Of a stretch of DNA of 64,000 nt, positions 1 to 8,755 are shown piece by piece (positions within the stretch are counted from its first letter, which is position 1; every line of letters begins with the position of its first letter). The notes beneath the pieces are model-generated. The model did no database searches and was not told the origin of the DNA. It worked only from the letters and a program-made list of their open reading frames with translations. The translations under genes were made by a program, and so were the position numbers. The DNA is taken from the NCBI RefSeq assembly GCF_026642255.1, contig NZ_CP113264.1:2232001-2296000 (forward strand). The letters are read 5' to 3'. This DNA is from Streptomonospora nanhaiensis (GTDB lineage Bacteria > Actinomycetota > Actinomycetes > Streptosporangiales > Streptosporangiaceae).

Positions 1-1409
1 TCCATCGGTCCGAAGCCCAGGGTGGACGAGCGCCCCACCGCCCTGTCGGAGACCAGCCCCGCCGCCCGCTCGCGCAGGGCCTCCGACGCCCCGGGGTCCT
101 CCCCGTCGGCGAACGTCAGCACCGTCAGGGCGTAGGCGGCGTCCCTGTGCCCCACCGCGTTCGCGCTCCCCGGCTCGCGTGCCAGGGCGCCGCCCAGGTG
201 CCGCACCCCGACCACGCACATCGACGGGGCCGTCCCGGCCAGCCGGGTCAGGGCGCCCAGCGACTTCGCGTCCAGTCCGTCGACCAGGACGCTGCGCCCC
301 CGGTACCCGGCCGGGTCGTCGTGCTCGTCGAAGACGGCGCCCGACCCGGCGTACGGCAGCTCCGCCAGGGTGTCGGCCAGCACCGGACCGGCCGAGCGCA
401 GGGGCTCCACCAGGGCGGGCCCCTCCCCGGGCGGGCCCGACCAGGCCACCGACACCTGGACGACCAGGCGGTTCCGCATCGCCTCCGGGACGCCCGGGAA
501 GTCGGGGTACGCCAGCATCGAGGCCCCCGACGTCAGCTCCTCCGGGGTCGTCTCCGCCCACCGCCGCCACGCGTCCAGGACACCCGGCTCGGCGGTCGCG
601 TCGAAGTACAGGCTGCCCCCGTAGAGCCGCGCGACCGGGAACAGGCCGATCTCCATCCCGGTGACCACGCCGAACGCGCCGCCTCCGCCGCGCACGGCCC
701 AGAACAGCTCGGGTTCGGCCTCCTCCGTCACCTCGCGCAGCCGTCCGTCGGCCGTCACCATGTCGAGCCGCGCCACGTGGTCGGCGGCGAACCCGTACCG
801 GCGGGCCAGCAGTCCCACGCCCCCGCCCAGCGTGTACGACACAGCGCCCACCCCCGGGGCGCTGCCCGACAGGGGCGCCAGCCCGTACGGCGCGGCGGCG
901 TCGATGACGTCCTGCCACGTGGATCCCGCGCCGACCCATGCCGTCGCCCGGCCGGGGTCCACCCGCACACCGCGCAGGCGGCCGGTGGCGACGAGGACGC
1001 CGGCCGGCGGCCGGTCGCCCCCCGCCCCGGCGGCGTCCTTTTCCCGCCGCTCCGCCCCGCCTTCCCCGTCGCCGGCCGCGGCCTCCCCGCCGCCGAGACC
1101 CGAGCCGAGACCGTGCCCGGTCAGCTGGGCCGCGACCCGCAGGCCCCGCCCGGCGGCCCAGGCCACGGCCGCCCGCACGTCCCCGGCGTCCTGCGCCTCC
1201 ACCACGGCGACCGGGAGGTGGCGGTCCAGCAGCTGCATCCCCGTGCGGGCCGTCTCGTAGCCCTCCGACCCGGGCGCGTGCACCGGCCCGGCGACGAGGG
1301 CCGCCAGGGACTCCGCCGCACGGGCGGCGGACGCGTCCGCCGCCCGTGGCGTGCCGCCCCCGGTACCCGCCGGGCCCCGGTCCTTCCCCGCGTTCTGGAT
1401 CTCCGACAT
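1..1409 (-). CDS. FAD-binding oxidoreductase (berberine-bridge/PCMH type), C-terminus outside window
   Basis: Reads leftward from ATG at 1409 with a good ribosome site (GAAGGGGAG) and stays open to base 1, so about 469 residues are seen and the C-terminal part is missing. The N-terminal half has the vanillyl-alcohol-oxidase-type FAD domain. QLTGHG near residue 99 matches the position of the histidine that covalently binds FAD in many relatives, and a glycine-rich FAD-contact segment (TLGGGVG) follows. Such enzymes oxidise alcohols, sugars or secondary metabolites with oxygen; the substrate cannot be read here. A roughly 30-residue Gly/Ala/Glu/Arg-rich stretch (about residues 105-135) interrupts the FAD domain just after TGHG, which is unusual. 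It is divergent from the WYL regulator at 1498, a plausible controller. Confidence 0.88.
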   Translation of the reverse strand, partial: MSEIQNAGKDRGPAGTGGGTPRAADASAARAAESLAALVAGPVHAPGSEGYETARTGMQLLDRHLPVAVVEAQDAGDVRAAVAWAAGRGLRVAAQLTGHGLGSGLGGGEAAAGDGEGGAERREKDAAGAGGDRPPAGVLVATGRLRGVRVDPGRATAWVGAGSTWQDVIDAAAPYGLAPLSGSAPGVGAVSYTLGGGVGLLARRYGFAADHVARLDMVTADGRLREVTEEAEPELFWAVRGGGGAFGVVTGMEIGLFPVARLYGGSLYFDATAEPGVLDAWRRWAETTPEELTSGASMLAYPDFPGVPEAMRNRLVVQVSVAWSGPPGEGPALVEPLRSAGPVLADTLAELPYAGSGAVFDEHDDPAGYRGRSVLVDGLDAKSLGALTRLAGTAPSMCVVGVRHLGGALAREPGSANAVGHRDAAYALTVLTFADGEDPGASEALRERAAGLVSDRAVGRSSTLGFGPM

Positions 1410-1497
1410 GTCCGCGCTCCCCTTCGTCTCGTTCACAGCGCCACCGTAGGAACCGATGCGGTCACAACGTGACCGCGATGTCCGGCAGACTGGATCC

Positions 1498-2496
1498 ATG
1501 AGCGAATCGGTCCGCAAGGGGATGCCCCAACGGCTGCTGCGCCTGCTGTCCCTGCTTCAGGCCAGGCGGGAGTGGAGCGGCGCGGAGCTCACCGGGCGCC
1601 TCGGCGTCAGCGCGCGCACCCTGCGCCGGGACGTCGAGCGGCTCCGCGACCTCGACTACCAGGTGGAGGGGACCCCGGGCATCGCGGGGGGCTACCGCCT
1701 GGCCTCGGGGAACGACCTCCCGCCCCTGCTCCTGGACGACGACGAGGCCGTCGCCATCGCCCTCGGCCTGGTCACCGTCACCGGGGTCCAGGAGAGCGCG
1801 CTGCGGGCCCTGGCCAAACTCGAACGCGTCCTGCCGGCCCGGCTGCGCCCGCGCCTGGCCGCCGTCCGGGACACCACGTCCGCGGTGGCCCACCCCGCGG
1901 CGCCCGCGAGCGCGGACCCGTCGGTGCTCGGCATGCTCGCCGCCCACCGCCGCGACCGCGTGGTCACCGACTTCGACTACCGGGACCGGTCGGGCGCGGT
2001 CCGCTCCCGCCGGGTGGAACCCCACCACCTGGTCTCCCACGGCGGGCACTGGTACCTCATCGCGCACGACACCGCCCGCGACGACTGGCGCACCTTCCGG
2101 ACCGACCGCATCATCGGGCCCCGGGCCACCCACGGGCGGTTCACCCCCCGGGAGCTGCCCGCGCCCGATCCGGCCGCCCACCTGGTGCGGACGTTCGCCG
2201 CGGCGACCTACCTGCACACCACCCGGATCACCGTCCGGATGCCGGCCGCAGACCTGCGCGCCCGCGTCCACGGCCCCTTCCCCGGCTGGATCGAACCCCT
2301 GGGGCCGGACACGTGCCTGGTCAGGATCAGCACCGACTCCGTCGACCTGGCCTGCCAGTACGCGCTGGCCGTGCTGGCCCTCGGCGCCGAGTTCGACCTC
2401 GACGCCCCTCCCGGGGTGGCCGACCGGCTGCGCGCGCTCGGCGCCCGCCTCGGACACGGTGGCGACCGCTTCGCCGGTCGGCGGGGAGAGCGCTAG
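1498..2496 (+). CDS. WYL-domain transcriptional regulator (YafY/PafC-like)
   Basis: 332 residues. Residues about 8-60 form a winged helix-turn-helix (VSARTLRRDVERL recognition helix). A linker follows, then a WYL domain with the signature WYL at residues 185-187 (GGHWYLIAHD) and a C-terminal WCX-like extension. WYL domains sense ligands or nucleic acid; members next to metabolic genes usually control them. The ATG at 1498 is preceded by a -10-like CAGACT six bases upstream, which fits a leaderless transcript; the open frame extends further upstream but without a ribosome site. The 88-bp divergent gap to the FAD oxidoreductase suggests that gene is its target. Confidence 0.9.
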   Translation: MSESVRKGMPQRLLRLLSLLQARREWSGAELTGRLGVSARTLRRDVERLRDLDYQVEGTPGIAGGYRLASGNDLPPLLLDDDEAVAIALGLVTVTGVQESALRALAKLERVLPARLRPRLAAVRDTTSAVAHPAAPASADPSVLGMLAAHRRDRVVTDFDYRDRSGAVRSRRVEPHHLVSHGGHWYLIAHDTARDDWRTFRTDRIIGPRATHGRFTPRELPAPDPAAHLVRTFAAATYLHTTRITVRMPAADLRARVHGPFPGWIEPLGPDTCLVRISTDSVDLACQYALAVLALGAEFDLDAPPGVADRLRALGARLGHGGDRFAGRRGER

Positions 2497-2506
2497 TCTC
2501 ATGGCC

Positions 2507-3370
2507 GTGAGCTCCTCGACCCCGCACCCCAGCCTGTCCGACGTGATCTCCGCCTTCGAGGAGGTCTATCCGCCCCACTGGGCGGCCTCCTGGGACGCGG
2601 TCGGACTCGTGGCCGGCGACCCGGCGCAGGACGTCGCGAAGGTCCTGTTCGCCGTCGACCCGGTCGACGCGGTCGTCGACGAGGCCCTCACCTGGGGCGC
2701 GGACCTGATCATCACCCACCACCCGCTGATGCTGCGCGGCGTCACCAGCGTGGCGGCCGACACCCCCAAGGGGCGGGTCGTCCACCGCCTGATCCGCTCG
2801 GGAACGGCCCTGTACACGGCGCACACCAACGCGGACACCGCCTCGCCCGGGGTCTCCGACGCGCTCGCCCGCGCCGTCGGCGTCACCGGGCCGCTGCGCC
2901 CCCTCGACCCCGACACCACCGACCCCGAGGGCCACCGGGGCATCGGCCGGATCGGCGCCCTCGACCGCCCGGTCGTCCTGCGCGACTTCGCCGCCCAGGT
3001 GGCCCGCGCCCTGCCCGCCACGGCCGCCGGGGTCCGAGTCGCCGGCGACCTGGACCGCGTCGTGGGCACCGTCGCCGTGTCCGGGGGAGCGGGGGACTCC
3101 CTGCTCGGCGCCGCCCGCGCCGCCGGGGTCGACGTGTTCGTCACCTCCGACCTGCGCCACCACCCCGCCTCGGAGTTCGTGGAGAACCCGGGCGGCCCGG
3201 CCCTGATCGACACCGCCCACTTCGCCAGTGAGTGGCCCTGGCTCGCGGACGGGGCGGCCCGTCTCGTGGACGCACTCGGGCGCGCGGGGCAGCCCGGGGG
3301 GACTAACGTGGAGACACGCGTCTCGACGACGGTGACGGACGCCTGGTCACAGGCCTTGCCGCACGTCTGA
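2507..3370 (+). CDS. Nif3-like dinuclear metal centre protein (GTP cyclohydrolase I type 2 family)
   Basis: About 287 residues covering the full Nif3/YbgI fold. Metal-ligand motifs are THHP (residues about 70-73), TAHTNAD in the middle and DTAHFASEW near the end. Family members form hexameric toroids with two metal ions per subunit; the reaction is unsettled. The upstream gene's stop codon lies within a -10-like TAGTCT (2494-2499). From there seven bases lead to GTG 2507, the spacing of a leaderless start, so I prefer 2507 to the in-frame ATG at 2501. Followed by the zinc-ribbon gene; this pair adjoins in many actinobacteria. Confidence 0.9.
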   Translation: MSSSTPHPSLSDVISAFEEVYPPHWAASWDAVGLVAGDPAQDVAKVLFAVDPVDAVVDEALTWGADLIITHHPLMLRGVTSVAADTPKGRVVHRLIRSGTALYTAHTNADTASPGVSDALARAVGVTGPLRPLDPDTTDPEGHRGIGRIGALDRPVVLRDFAAQVARALPATAAGVRVAGDLDRVVGTVAVSGGAGDSLLGAARAAGVDVFVTSDLRHHPASEFVENPGGPALIDTAHFASEWPWLADGAARLVDALGRAGQPGGTNVETRVSTTVTDAWSQALPHV

Positions 3371-3481
3371 GAGCACACCGCCCCGCGAGGGGCGGCCCCG
3401 ACACCAATTGCACAGAGCCGCACAGAGTAGGGCGCGGGCGGCGTTCTCGCCTTCCCCAGCCACCCCAGGAGACGTGTACAA

Positions 3482-4243
3482 GTGAAAGCCGAACCCGCCG
3501 CACAGGCCAGACTGCTCCACCTCCAGGAACTGGACTCCGAGCTCCAGCTCCTGGCCCACCGGGCCCGCACCCTGCCGGAGATCGCCGAGGCGGCCGGGCT
3601 CAAGGAACGCGCCGACCGGCTCGAGACCGACCTGATCGCCGCGCAGACGAAGGTCTCCGACGTCGAACGCCAGCAGCGCAAGGCCGAGAGCGACGTGGAC
3701 CAGGTGCGCAGCCGCGCCGACCGGGACGCCAAGCGCCTGGAGTCGGGCCAGATCACCAACGCCAAGGAGCTGCAGAACCTCCAGTCCGAGATCGCCTCGC
3801 TGGGCCGCCGCCAGGCCGAGCTGGAGGAGGTCGTCCTGGAGGTGATGGAGCGGGCGGAGGCGCTGGACGCCACGGTGGTCCGCCTGACCGCCGAGCGCGA
3901 GGAGGCCGTCGCCGAGCACACCGCGGTGGTCGCCCGCCGCGACACCGCCGCCGCCGAGATCCAGTGGGACCGCACCCGCGTCGCCCAGGACCGCGAGCGC
4001 GTGGCGGGGGAGATCCCCGCCGACCTGCTGGCCCTCTACGACAAGCTGCGCGCCCAGTACGACGGGATCGGCGCCGCGCCGCTGCGCTACGGCCGCTGCG
4101 GCGGCTGCAAGCTCGCCCTGAGCACGGTCGAGCTCAACGACATCCGCGCCCACGCCGCCGACGAGGTCGTGCGCTGCGAGGACTGCCGCCGCATCCTGGT
4201 GCGGACCGAGGAATCCGGTCTGGGGGGCCGGACCGAGCAGTGA
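3482..4243 (+). CDS. Coiled-coil protein with C-terminal C4 zinc ribbon
   Basis: 253 residues starting at GTG. Residues about 10-180 are heptad-rich, charged and predicted to form a long antiparallel coiled coil. The C-terminus carries a zinc ribbon with C206-x2-C209 and C232-x2-C235. This matches the CT398/FlgZ-like zinc-ribbon family often found beside Nif3 and upstream of the RNase H/phosphatase gene. Nucleic-acid or partner-protein binding is proposed for the family, but no activity is certain. Its TGA overlaps the GTG of the next gene, so the two are translationally coupled. Confidence 0.9.
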   Translation: MKAEPAAQARLLHLQELDSELQLLAHRARTLPEIAEAAGLKERADRLETDLIAAQTKVSDVERQQRKAESDVDQVRSRADRDAKRLESGQITNAKELQNLQSEIASLGRRQAELEEVVLEVMERAEALDATVVRLTAEREEAVAEHTAVVARRDTAAAEIQWDRTRVAQDRERVAGEIPADLLALYDKLRAQYDGIGAAPLRYGRCGGCKLALSTVELNDIRAHAADEVVRCEDCRRILVRTEESGLGGRTEQ

Positions 4244-4920
4244 GCACCGGCTGGGGAGCCCCCGACACCGCCCCGACCCGGCTCGTCCTGCTCCGACACG
4301 GGCAGACGCCCCTGTCGGTGGAGGGGCGCTTCGCGGGCCGGGGCGACATCCCCCTCACCGAGGAGGGCCGCGCGCAGGCCGGGGCGGCCGCGCGCCGCCT
4401 GGCCGCGCGGCCGATCGACGCCGTGGTGTCCTCGCCCCTGCTGCGCGCCAGGGACACGGCGGCCCGCGCCGCGGAGGAGCTCGGACTGCCGGTCGAGGTG
4501 GACGAGGGGTTCGTGGAGACCGACTTCGGCGCGTGGGAGGGACTGACGTTCGCCGAGGCCCGTGAGCGCGCGCCCGAGGCGGTCGACCGCTGGCTGGCCG
4601 ACCCCGAGGTCGGGCCGCCGGGCGGGGAGAGCTTCGCGGCGGTCGCCCGCCGGGTCGCGAAGGCCCGCGACGCGTTGGTCGAACGCCACCGCGGGCGCAC
4701 CGTCCTCGTGGTCACGCACGTGACCCCCATCAAGCTGACGGTGCAGCAGGCCGTCCTGGCGCCGCTGGCCGCGCTGTACCGGATGCACCTGGACACGGCC
4801 TGCCTGACCGAGGTGGACGTCTTCTCCGACGGGCCGATGCTCGTGCGCTCCCTCAACGACACCGCCCACCTGGCCCCCGTCCGGGACGGGGCGGGCCGGG
4901 AAGGACCGGAACGGGCGTAG
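4240..4920 (+). CDS. Histidine phosphatase family protein (phosphoglycerate mutase-like)
   Basis: 226 residues. The catalytic RHG motif is at residues 19-21 (LLRHGQT), with the supporting arginine in SSPLLRARDT and the second histidine at H160 (VVTHVTP). This is the CobC/acid-phosphatase half that in many actinobacteria is fused behind an RNase HI domain (Rv2228c-like). Here only the phosphatase half is present, and the start GTG overlaps the preceding stop (GTGA), so no RNase H part can lie upstream. Substrate unknown; alpha-ribazole phosphate and sugar phosphates are possibilities for the family. Immediately followed by rnpB. Confidence 0.9.
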   Translation: MSTGWGAPDTAPTRLVLLRHGQTPLSVEGRFAGRGDIPLTEEGRAQAGAAARRLAARPIDAVVSSPLLRARDTAARAAEELGLPVEVDEGFVETDFGAWEGLTFAEARERAPEAVDRWLADPEVGPPGGESFAAVARRVAKARDALVERHRGRTVLVVTHVTPIKLTVQQAVLAPLAALYRMHLDTACLTEVDVFSDGPMLVRSLNDTAHLAPVRDGAGREGPERA

Positions 4921-4928
4921 AATGCGGG

Positions 4929-5325
4929 GCGAGGGGAGTCGGCCAGACGGTCGCGGACCGCGCCAGGTGCGCGGGTTCGAGGAAAGTCCGGACTCCACAG
5001 GGCAGGGTGGTCGGTAACACCGACCCGGGGCGACCCGCGGGACAGTGCCACAGAAAACAGACCGCCACCGCTCGCGGTGGTAAGGGTGAAACGGTGGTGT
5101 AAGAGACCACCAGCGCCCGGAGTGATCCGGGCGGCTTGGTAAACCCCACCCGGAGCAAGGTCAAAAAGGGAGCCTCCGGGCTCCTGCGCGGATGTTCGAG
5201 GGCGGCCCGCCCGAGTCCGCGGGTAGACCGCACCGAGGCCGTCGGCAACGGCGGCCCCAGATGGATGACCGTCCGGTCCCTCCGGGGACCGACAGAATCC
5301 GGCTTACCGGCCGACTCCCCCCTCC
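4929..5325 (+). ncRNA. rnpB: RNase P RNA component (M1 RNA, class A)
   Basis: The catalytic RNA of RNase P, which removes 5' leaders from pre-tRNAs. Helix P1 is visible as GGGGAGTCGGCC (4933-4944) pairing with GGCCGACTCCCC (5309-5320). The conserved CR-I segment GAGGAAAGTCCGGACTCC (about 4978-4996) and the downstream ACAGAA and ...AGATGGATGACC... blocks of bacterial RNase P RNA are all present in order. Length near 395 nt is usual for actinobacteria. A small stem (GCGAAT/ATTCGC, 5341-5360) lies just downstream and may help termination. Ends are accurate to a few bases. Confidence 0.96.
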
Positions 5326-5584
5326 ACACCTTCCTGACCTGCGAATACCCGGAAATTCGCTCGCGGGTCCGCCCCCACCGACACCCCTGTTCATCTGCGG
5401 ATGCCTTGCCCTGTCCGGGCTTGACCCGGGACGGACGCGGGATGGATCGCGGGGCCGGCGGCAGGCCGGGAAAGCAGGTGGCGAGGTAGAGGCAGGTCTT
5501 CCCGCACCTTGGATCCGGACGGGCGGGCTCAGCCCGAGGCGTGCAGGTCTTCCGTCCCGCGCCCCTCCGGTTCCCGGGGGAGGA

Positions 5585-5794
5585 TCACCGGTACTCCTTC
5601 CGGCTGCCGATGCGGTGGACCATCACCACCGCCCACACCGTCACCGCGGCCAGGACCCCCCACCACGCCCACAGCGCCCACATCAGCCAGTGGCCGCCCA
5701 CCGTCGTCGTGCCCAGACCGAGGGCCGCCAACGACATCGAGGTGGAGACCACCAGGCATCCGACCACACGGCGGATTCGTGTCATCTCGTCCAT
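5585..5794 (-). CDS. Small two-pass membrane protein, function unknown
   Basis: 69 residues. ATG at 5794 follows a strong ribosome site (AAGGAG, 7 bases away). Two hydrophobic segments at about residues 8-29 and 35-58 are separated by a short glycine/histidine turn, and the tail is basic (HRIGSRKEYR), suggesting both ends are cytoplasmic. No family recognised. It faces rnpB in convergent orientation. Confidence 0.7.
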   Translation of the reverse strand: MDEMTRIRRVVGCLVVSTSMSLAALGLGTTTVGGHWLMWALWAWWGVLAAVTVWAVVMVHRIGSRKEYR

Positions 5795-6290
5795 GAGCCG
5801 TCTCCTTGCTCGGGGGTGGGAGCGGGACCCGGGACATCCTTTCTACAGCAGGCCTTCCCCCTCCACGTTCTCTGTCGGCCTGCCCGGCACCGGGGCCGGC
5901 GCTCCGGCCCGAGGCCCTCGCGGAGCCCCCCGCGGGGAACGCACGGCCGCACCGACGGCGCGGGGCCGCGACGAACGGCGGTGCGCTGTCCGGACCGGGC
6001 CGCGGATGGTGGGGCGGCGGCCTCGATCGGCCCGCCGCCGCCCCCGCCCGGAGCCCTGCCGGGCCCCGGGCGGGGGTGCGACGCGCGCGGCGCGTGGGAA
6101 CCCTGGGGCGCGGGAAGTCCTATGGGTACAGGCATACAGCCTGCCGGTGATGGCCTGCCGCCCATGCGCACCGATAGATTGGCCCTTGCGCTCCATACCC
6201 CGGGCCGAGTGCCGGAGCGCGTGCGTCCGTGGGCCGACGTCCGGGGTCGACGGCCCGACGGGCATCCGCGTTCACGGGAATGGGTGACTC
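5795..6290. other. Intergenic region, about 500 bp, no supported gene
   Basis: Extremely GC-rich. All open frames here have arginine/proline-rich translations typical of antisense shadows, and none has a ribosome site. The left edge holds the promoter and ribosome site of the small membrane protein. A short inverted repeat CAGGC-ATACA-GCCTG occurs near 6130. Nothing else seen. Confidence 0.5.
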
Positions 6291-6440
6291 TTGTTCGACT
6301 CCACCGTCTTCTGGGTGGTCCTCTTCGGCCTGCCGGTCCTGGCCATCGTGGCGATCGTCATGCTCGCCTCCTACCAGGCCTCAGGCGTTCAGCAGGACGA
6401 GCGTGACGACGCGCCCGGCGACGACTCCTCCAACAGCTGA
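6291..6440 (+). CDS. Possible 49-residue single-pass membrane protein
   Basis: Starts at TTG 6291, directly after an in-frame stop at 6285, and ends at TGA 6440. It encodes one strong membrane helix (FWVVLFGLPVLAIVAIVM, about residues 7-24) followed by a polar acidic tail ending DDSSNS. The last 52 bp overlap the 3' end of the convergent SulP-carbonic anhydrase gene. Ribosome site is weak (GGGAATGGG). The composition looks like a real small membrane protein rather than a shadow frame, but start and expression are uncertain. Confidence 0.4.
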   Translation: MFDSTVFWVVLFGLPVLAIVAIVMLASYQASGVQQDERDDAPGDDSSNS

Positions 6441-8755
6441 TCCCCGTCCGCACCCGGTCGGGGGTGCGGAACGGGATCGCCCACGCCCTGCACAGGACGG
6501 AACTCCCCGGTCGCGGTGTCCAGCAGGTGGACCCTCGCCGTCTCCAGGTCGTAGTACATCCCCGACAGCTCCAGGTCGCCCGACTCCACGCGTTCGCGCA
6601 CCACCGGGTATCCCATGAGGTTGCCGAGCTGCTCCTCCACGTTGGCCTGGGCGAGCCGCCTCAGCGCCTCCGCGGCGGGCAGGCCGGCCAGGGCCCCGGA
6701 CGCCTCCCCCGCCCGCACCAGGCTCTCGTGCCCGTTCGCCAGCCAGCGGCACATGTGCGAGGTCTGCGCGTCCCCGGGCTCCTGGTGGGCCTTCTCCAGG
6801 AGCGCCTTCATGGCGCCGCAGTGCGAGTGTCCGCACACCACGATCGACGGCACCCGCAGGACGTTCACCGCGTACTCGACCGCCGCACCCACCGACACGT
6901 CGCCGGGGGTTCCCCGCCTGGGCACCAGGTTGCCGACGTTGCGGACGGTGAACAGGTCGCCGGGGCCGCTCGAGGTGATCAGGTTCGGCACCACCCGCGA
7001 GTCGGCGCAGGTGATGAACAGCGCGGTCGGGTGCTGTCCGTGGGACAGCCGGCCCATCAGCGACCGCATCCGGTCGGCGGTGCTGGAGTGGTACTCGCGG
7101 GCGCCGGCCGTGAGCAGGCCCAGGGGGTTGACCTCACGCGCGGTCTCCTCGGGGACACGGCGCATGCCCCACGGCGCCCACCAGCGCGCCAGGCCGCCGG
7201 GCGCGGTCTTGGAGGCGGGGGCGGAACTGGTGGAGCTGCGCGCGTACCACCTCTCGTGCACCTCGTCGATGTCGACGGCGCCCCCGGTGCGCTCGTGGTC
7301 CACGCGCCAGGCGTGGATGGCCTCGAACGCGGCGTGGTCCATGAAGTCCACGTGCAGGTCCAGGTCGACCTGGGCGCCCTCGGGGACGGTGCGCAGCACG
7401 TGGGCGAGCCGAGGCACCCCGAGGAAGGTGAGCGAGCCGTGCACCGTGACGTGGACGCGGCTGTCGCGCTCCTCCGTGGTCACGGTCAGCTTGGTGAGCC
7501 TGCGCAGGGACACGATCATGGCCAGGGCGAAACCGATGAACACCCCCTCCATGAGGCCCAGGAGCACCACGCCGAACAGGGTCACCAGGTACACGCTGGC
7601 CTCGTGGTGGCGCCGCAGGTTGCGCAGGTGGGCGATCGAGACCATCTGGACGCCGATGAACACCAGGAGCGCGGCCAGCGCGGCCATCGGGATCAGCTCG
7701 ACCACGTGTGCGAAGAAGGCGACGAACAGAAGGATCCACACACCGTGCAGGATGGTGGACCGGGGCGTGTGCGCCCCGGCGCGCACGTTGGCGGTGCTGC
7801 GCACGATCACGCCCGCGACGGGCAGGCCGCCCAGGGCGCCGCTGACGGTGTTGGCCGCGCCCTGGCCGAAGAGCTCCCGGTTGAGCATGATCCGGCGGCC
7901 GTTGTGCAGGCGGTCCACGGCGATCCCGGCGAGGAGGGACTCGACACTGGCGACCAGGGCGACCGTGGCGACGCCGACGGCGATGCCGTGCCACTGCCCG
8001 GCCGCGGGGAGCACCGGTCCGTTCCAGGCGTCCGCCAGGGAGTCCGGGAGGGAGACGGTCTCGACCCTCCAGCCCCCGACGGTCGCGATGGCGGTCGCGG
8101 TGCCCACCGCGACCAGCGCGGCCGGGACCACCGCCGGGCGCAGCCTCCCGAAGGACGGCAGCTTGTTCCAGGTGAACATGATCGCGATGGTGATGACCCC
8201 GACGGCGACGGCGGCGGAGTGGTTGTGCGCGATCTGGTGGGGGAGGTCGGCGATGTTGGCCACCGCCGAGCTCTGCGGGGCCCCGCCCAGGACCACGTGC
8301 AGCTGGGCCAGGGCGATGGTGACGCCCACCCCGGCCAGCATGCCGTGCACGACGGCGGGGGAGACGGCCAGGGCCGCGCGGGCGATGCGCACGGCCCCGA
8401 GGACGAGCTGGACCAGACCGGCGAGCAGGGTGATCAGGCAGGTCACCCGCCAGCCGTAGGTCGCGATGAGGTCGGCGACGATGATCGTCAGCCCGGCGGC
8501 CGGGCCGCTGACCTGCACCATCGAACCGCCGACGAGTCCGGCGACGATACCGCCGACGACGGCGGCGATGATTCCTGCGATGAGCGGGGCGCCTGAGGCG
8601 ACGGCGATCCCGAGTGACAGTGGGACGGCGACCAGGAAGACCACCAGGGAGGCGCCGACGTCGGCGGCGACCCCCTTGCGGTCCTTGTGGCTGCCCGGTG
8701 GCGCCGCGGTTGCGGGCGGTGCGTCGGGCTGTACTCCCTGGGCGTCGTTGCGCAT
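6389..8755 (-). CDS. SulP family anion transporter fused to beta-carbonic anhydrase
   Basis: 788 residues from ATG 8755, behind a GGAG ribosome site. Residues about 25-420 form the SulP/SLC26 membrane domain (signature SGPAAGLT at 83-90). Residues about 430-500 are a degenerate STAS domain, and residues about 545-750 a beta-class carbonic anhydrase with zinc ligands C583 (CADSR), H643 and C646 (CGHSHC) and the D585/R587 dyad intact. Related fusions such as M. tuberculosis Rv3273 are known. Linking HCO3-/CO2 interconversion to anion transport suggests bicarbonate (or sulfate/bicarbonate) uptake at the cytoplasmic membrane. The frame extends to 8851, but that part has no ribosome site. Confidence 0.93.
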   Translation of the reverse strand: MRNDAQGVQPDAPPATAAPPGSHKDRKGVAADVGASLVVFLVAVPLSLGIAVASGAPLIAGIIAAVVGGIVAGLVGGSMVQVSGPAAGLTIIVADLIATYGWRVTCLITLLAGLVQLVLGAVRIARAALAVSPAVVHGMLAGVGVTIALAQLHVVLGGAPQSSAVANIADLPHQIAHNHSAAVAVGVITIAIMFTWNKLPSFGRLRPAVVPAALVAVGTATAIATVGGWRVETVSLPDSLADAWNGPVLPAAGQWHGIAVGVATVALVASVESLLAGIAVDRLHNGRRIMLNRELFGQGAANTVSGALGGLPVAGVIVRSTANVRAGAHTPRSTILHGVWILLFVAFFAHVVELIPMAALAALLVFIGVQMVSIAHLRNLRRHHEASVYLVTLFGVVLLGLMEGVFIGFALAMIVSLRRLTKLTVTTEERDSRVHVTVHGSLTFLGVPRLAHVLRTVPEGAQVDLDLHVDFMDHAAFEAIHAWRVDHERTGGAVDIDEVHERWYARSSTSSAPASKTAPGGLARWWAPWGMRRVPEETAREVNPLGLLTAGAREYHSSTADRMRSLMGRLSHGQHPTALFITCADSRVVPNLITSSGPGDLFTVRNVGNLVPRRGTPGDVSVGAAVEYAVNVLRVPSIVVCGHSHCGAMKALLEKAHQEPGDAQTSHMCRWLANGHESLVRAGEASGALAGLPAAEALRRLAQANVEEQLGNLMGYPVVRERVESGDLELSGMYYDLETARVHLLDTATGEFRPVQGVGDPVPHPRPGADGDQLLEESSPGASSRSSC

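Noticed and set aside
147..1472. 441-codon plus-strand frame at the left edge
   Set aside because: Antisense to the FAD oxidoreductase, which has recognisable motifs and a ribosome site.
5136..5489. Plus-strand frame covering the end of rnpB
   Set aside because: It lies within the RNase P RNA and has no protein-like composition.
6464..8596. 710-codon frame opposite the SulP-carbonic anhydrase gene
   Set aside because: His/Gly/Arg/Asp-rich composition and no domain; the minus-strand gene has complete transporter and enzyme motifs.
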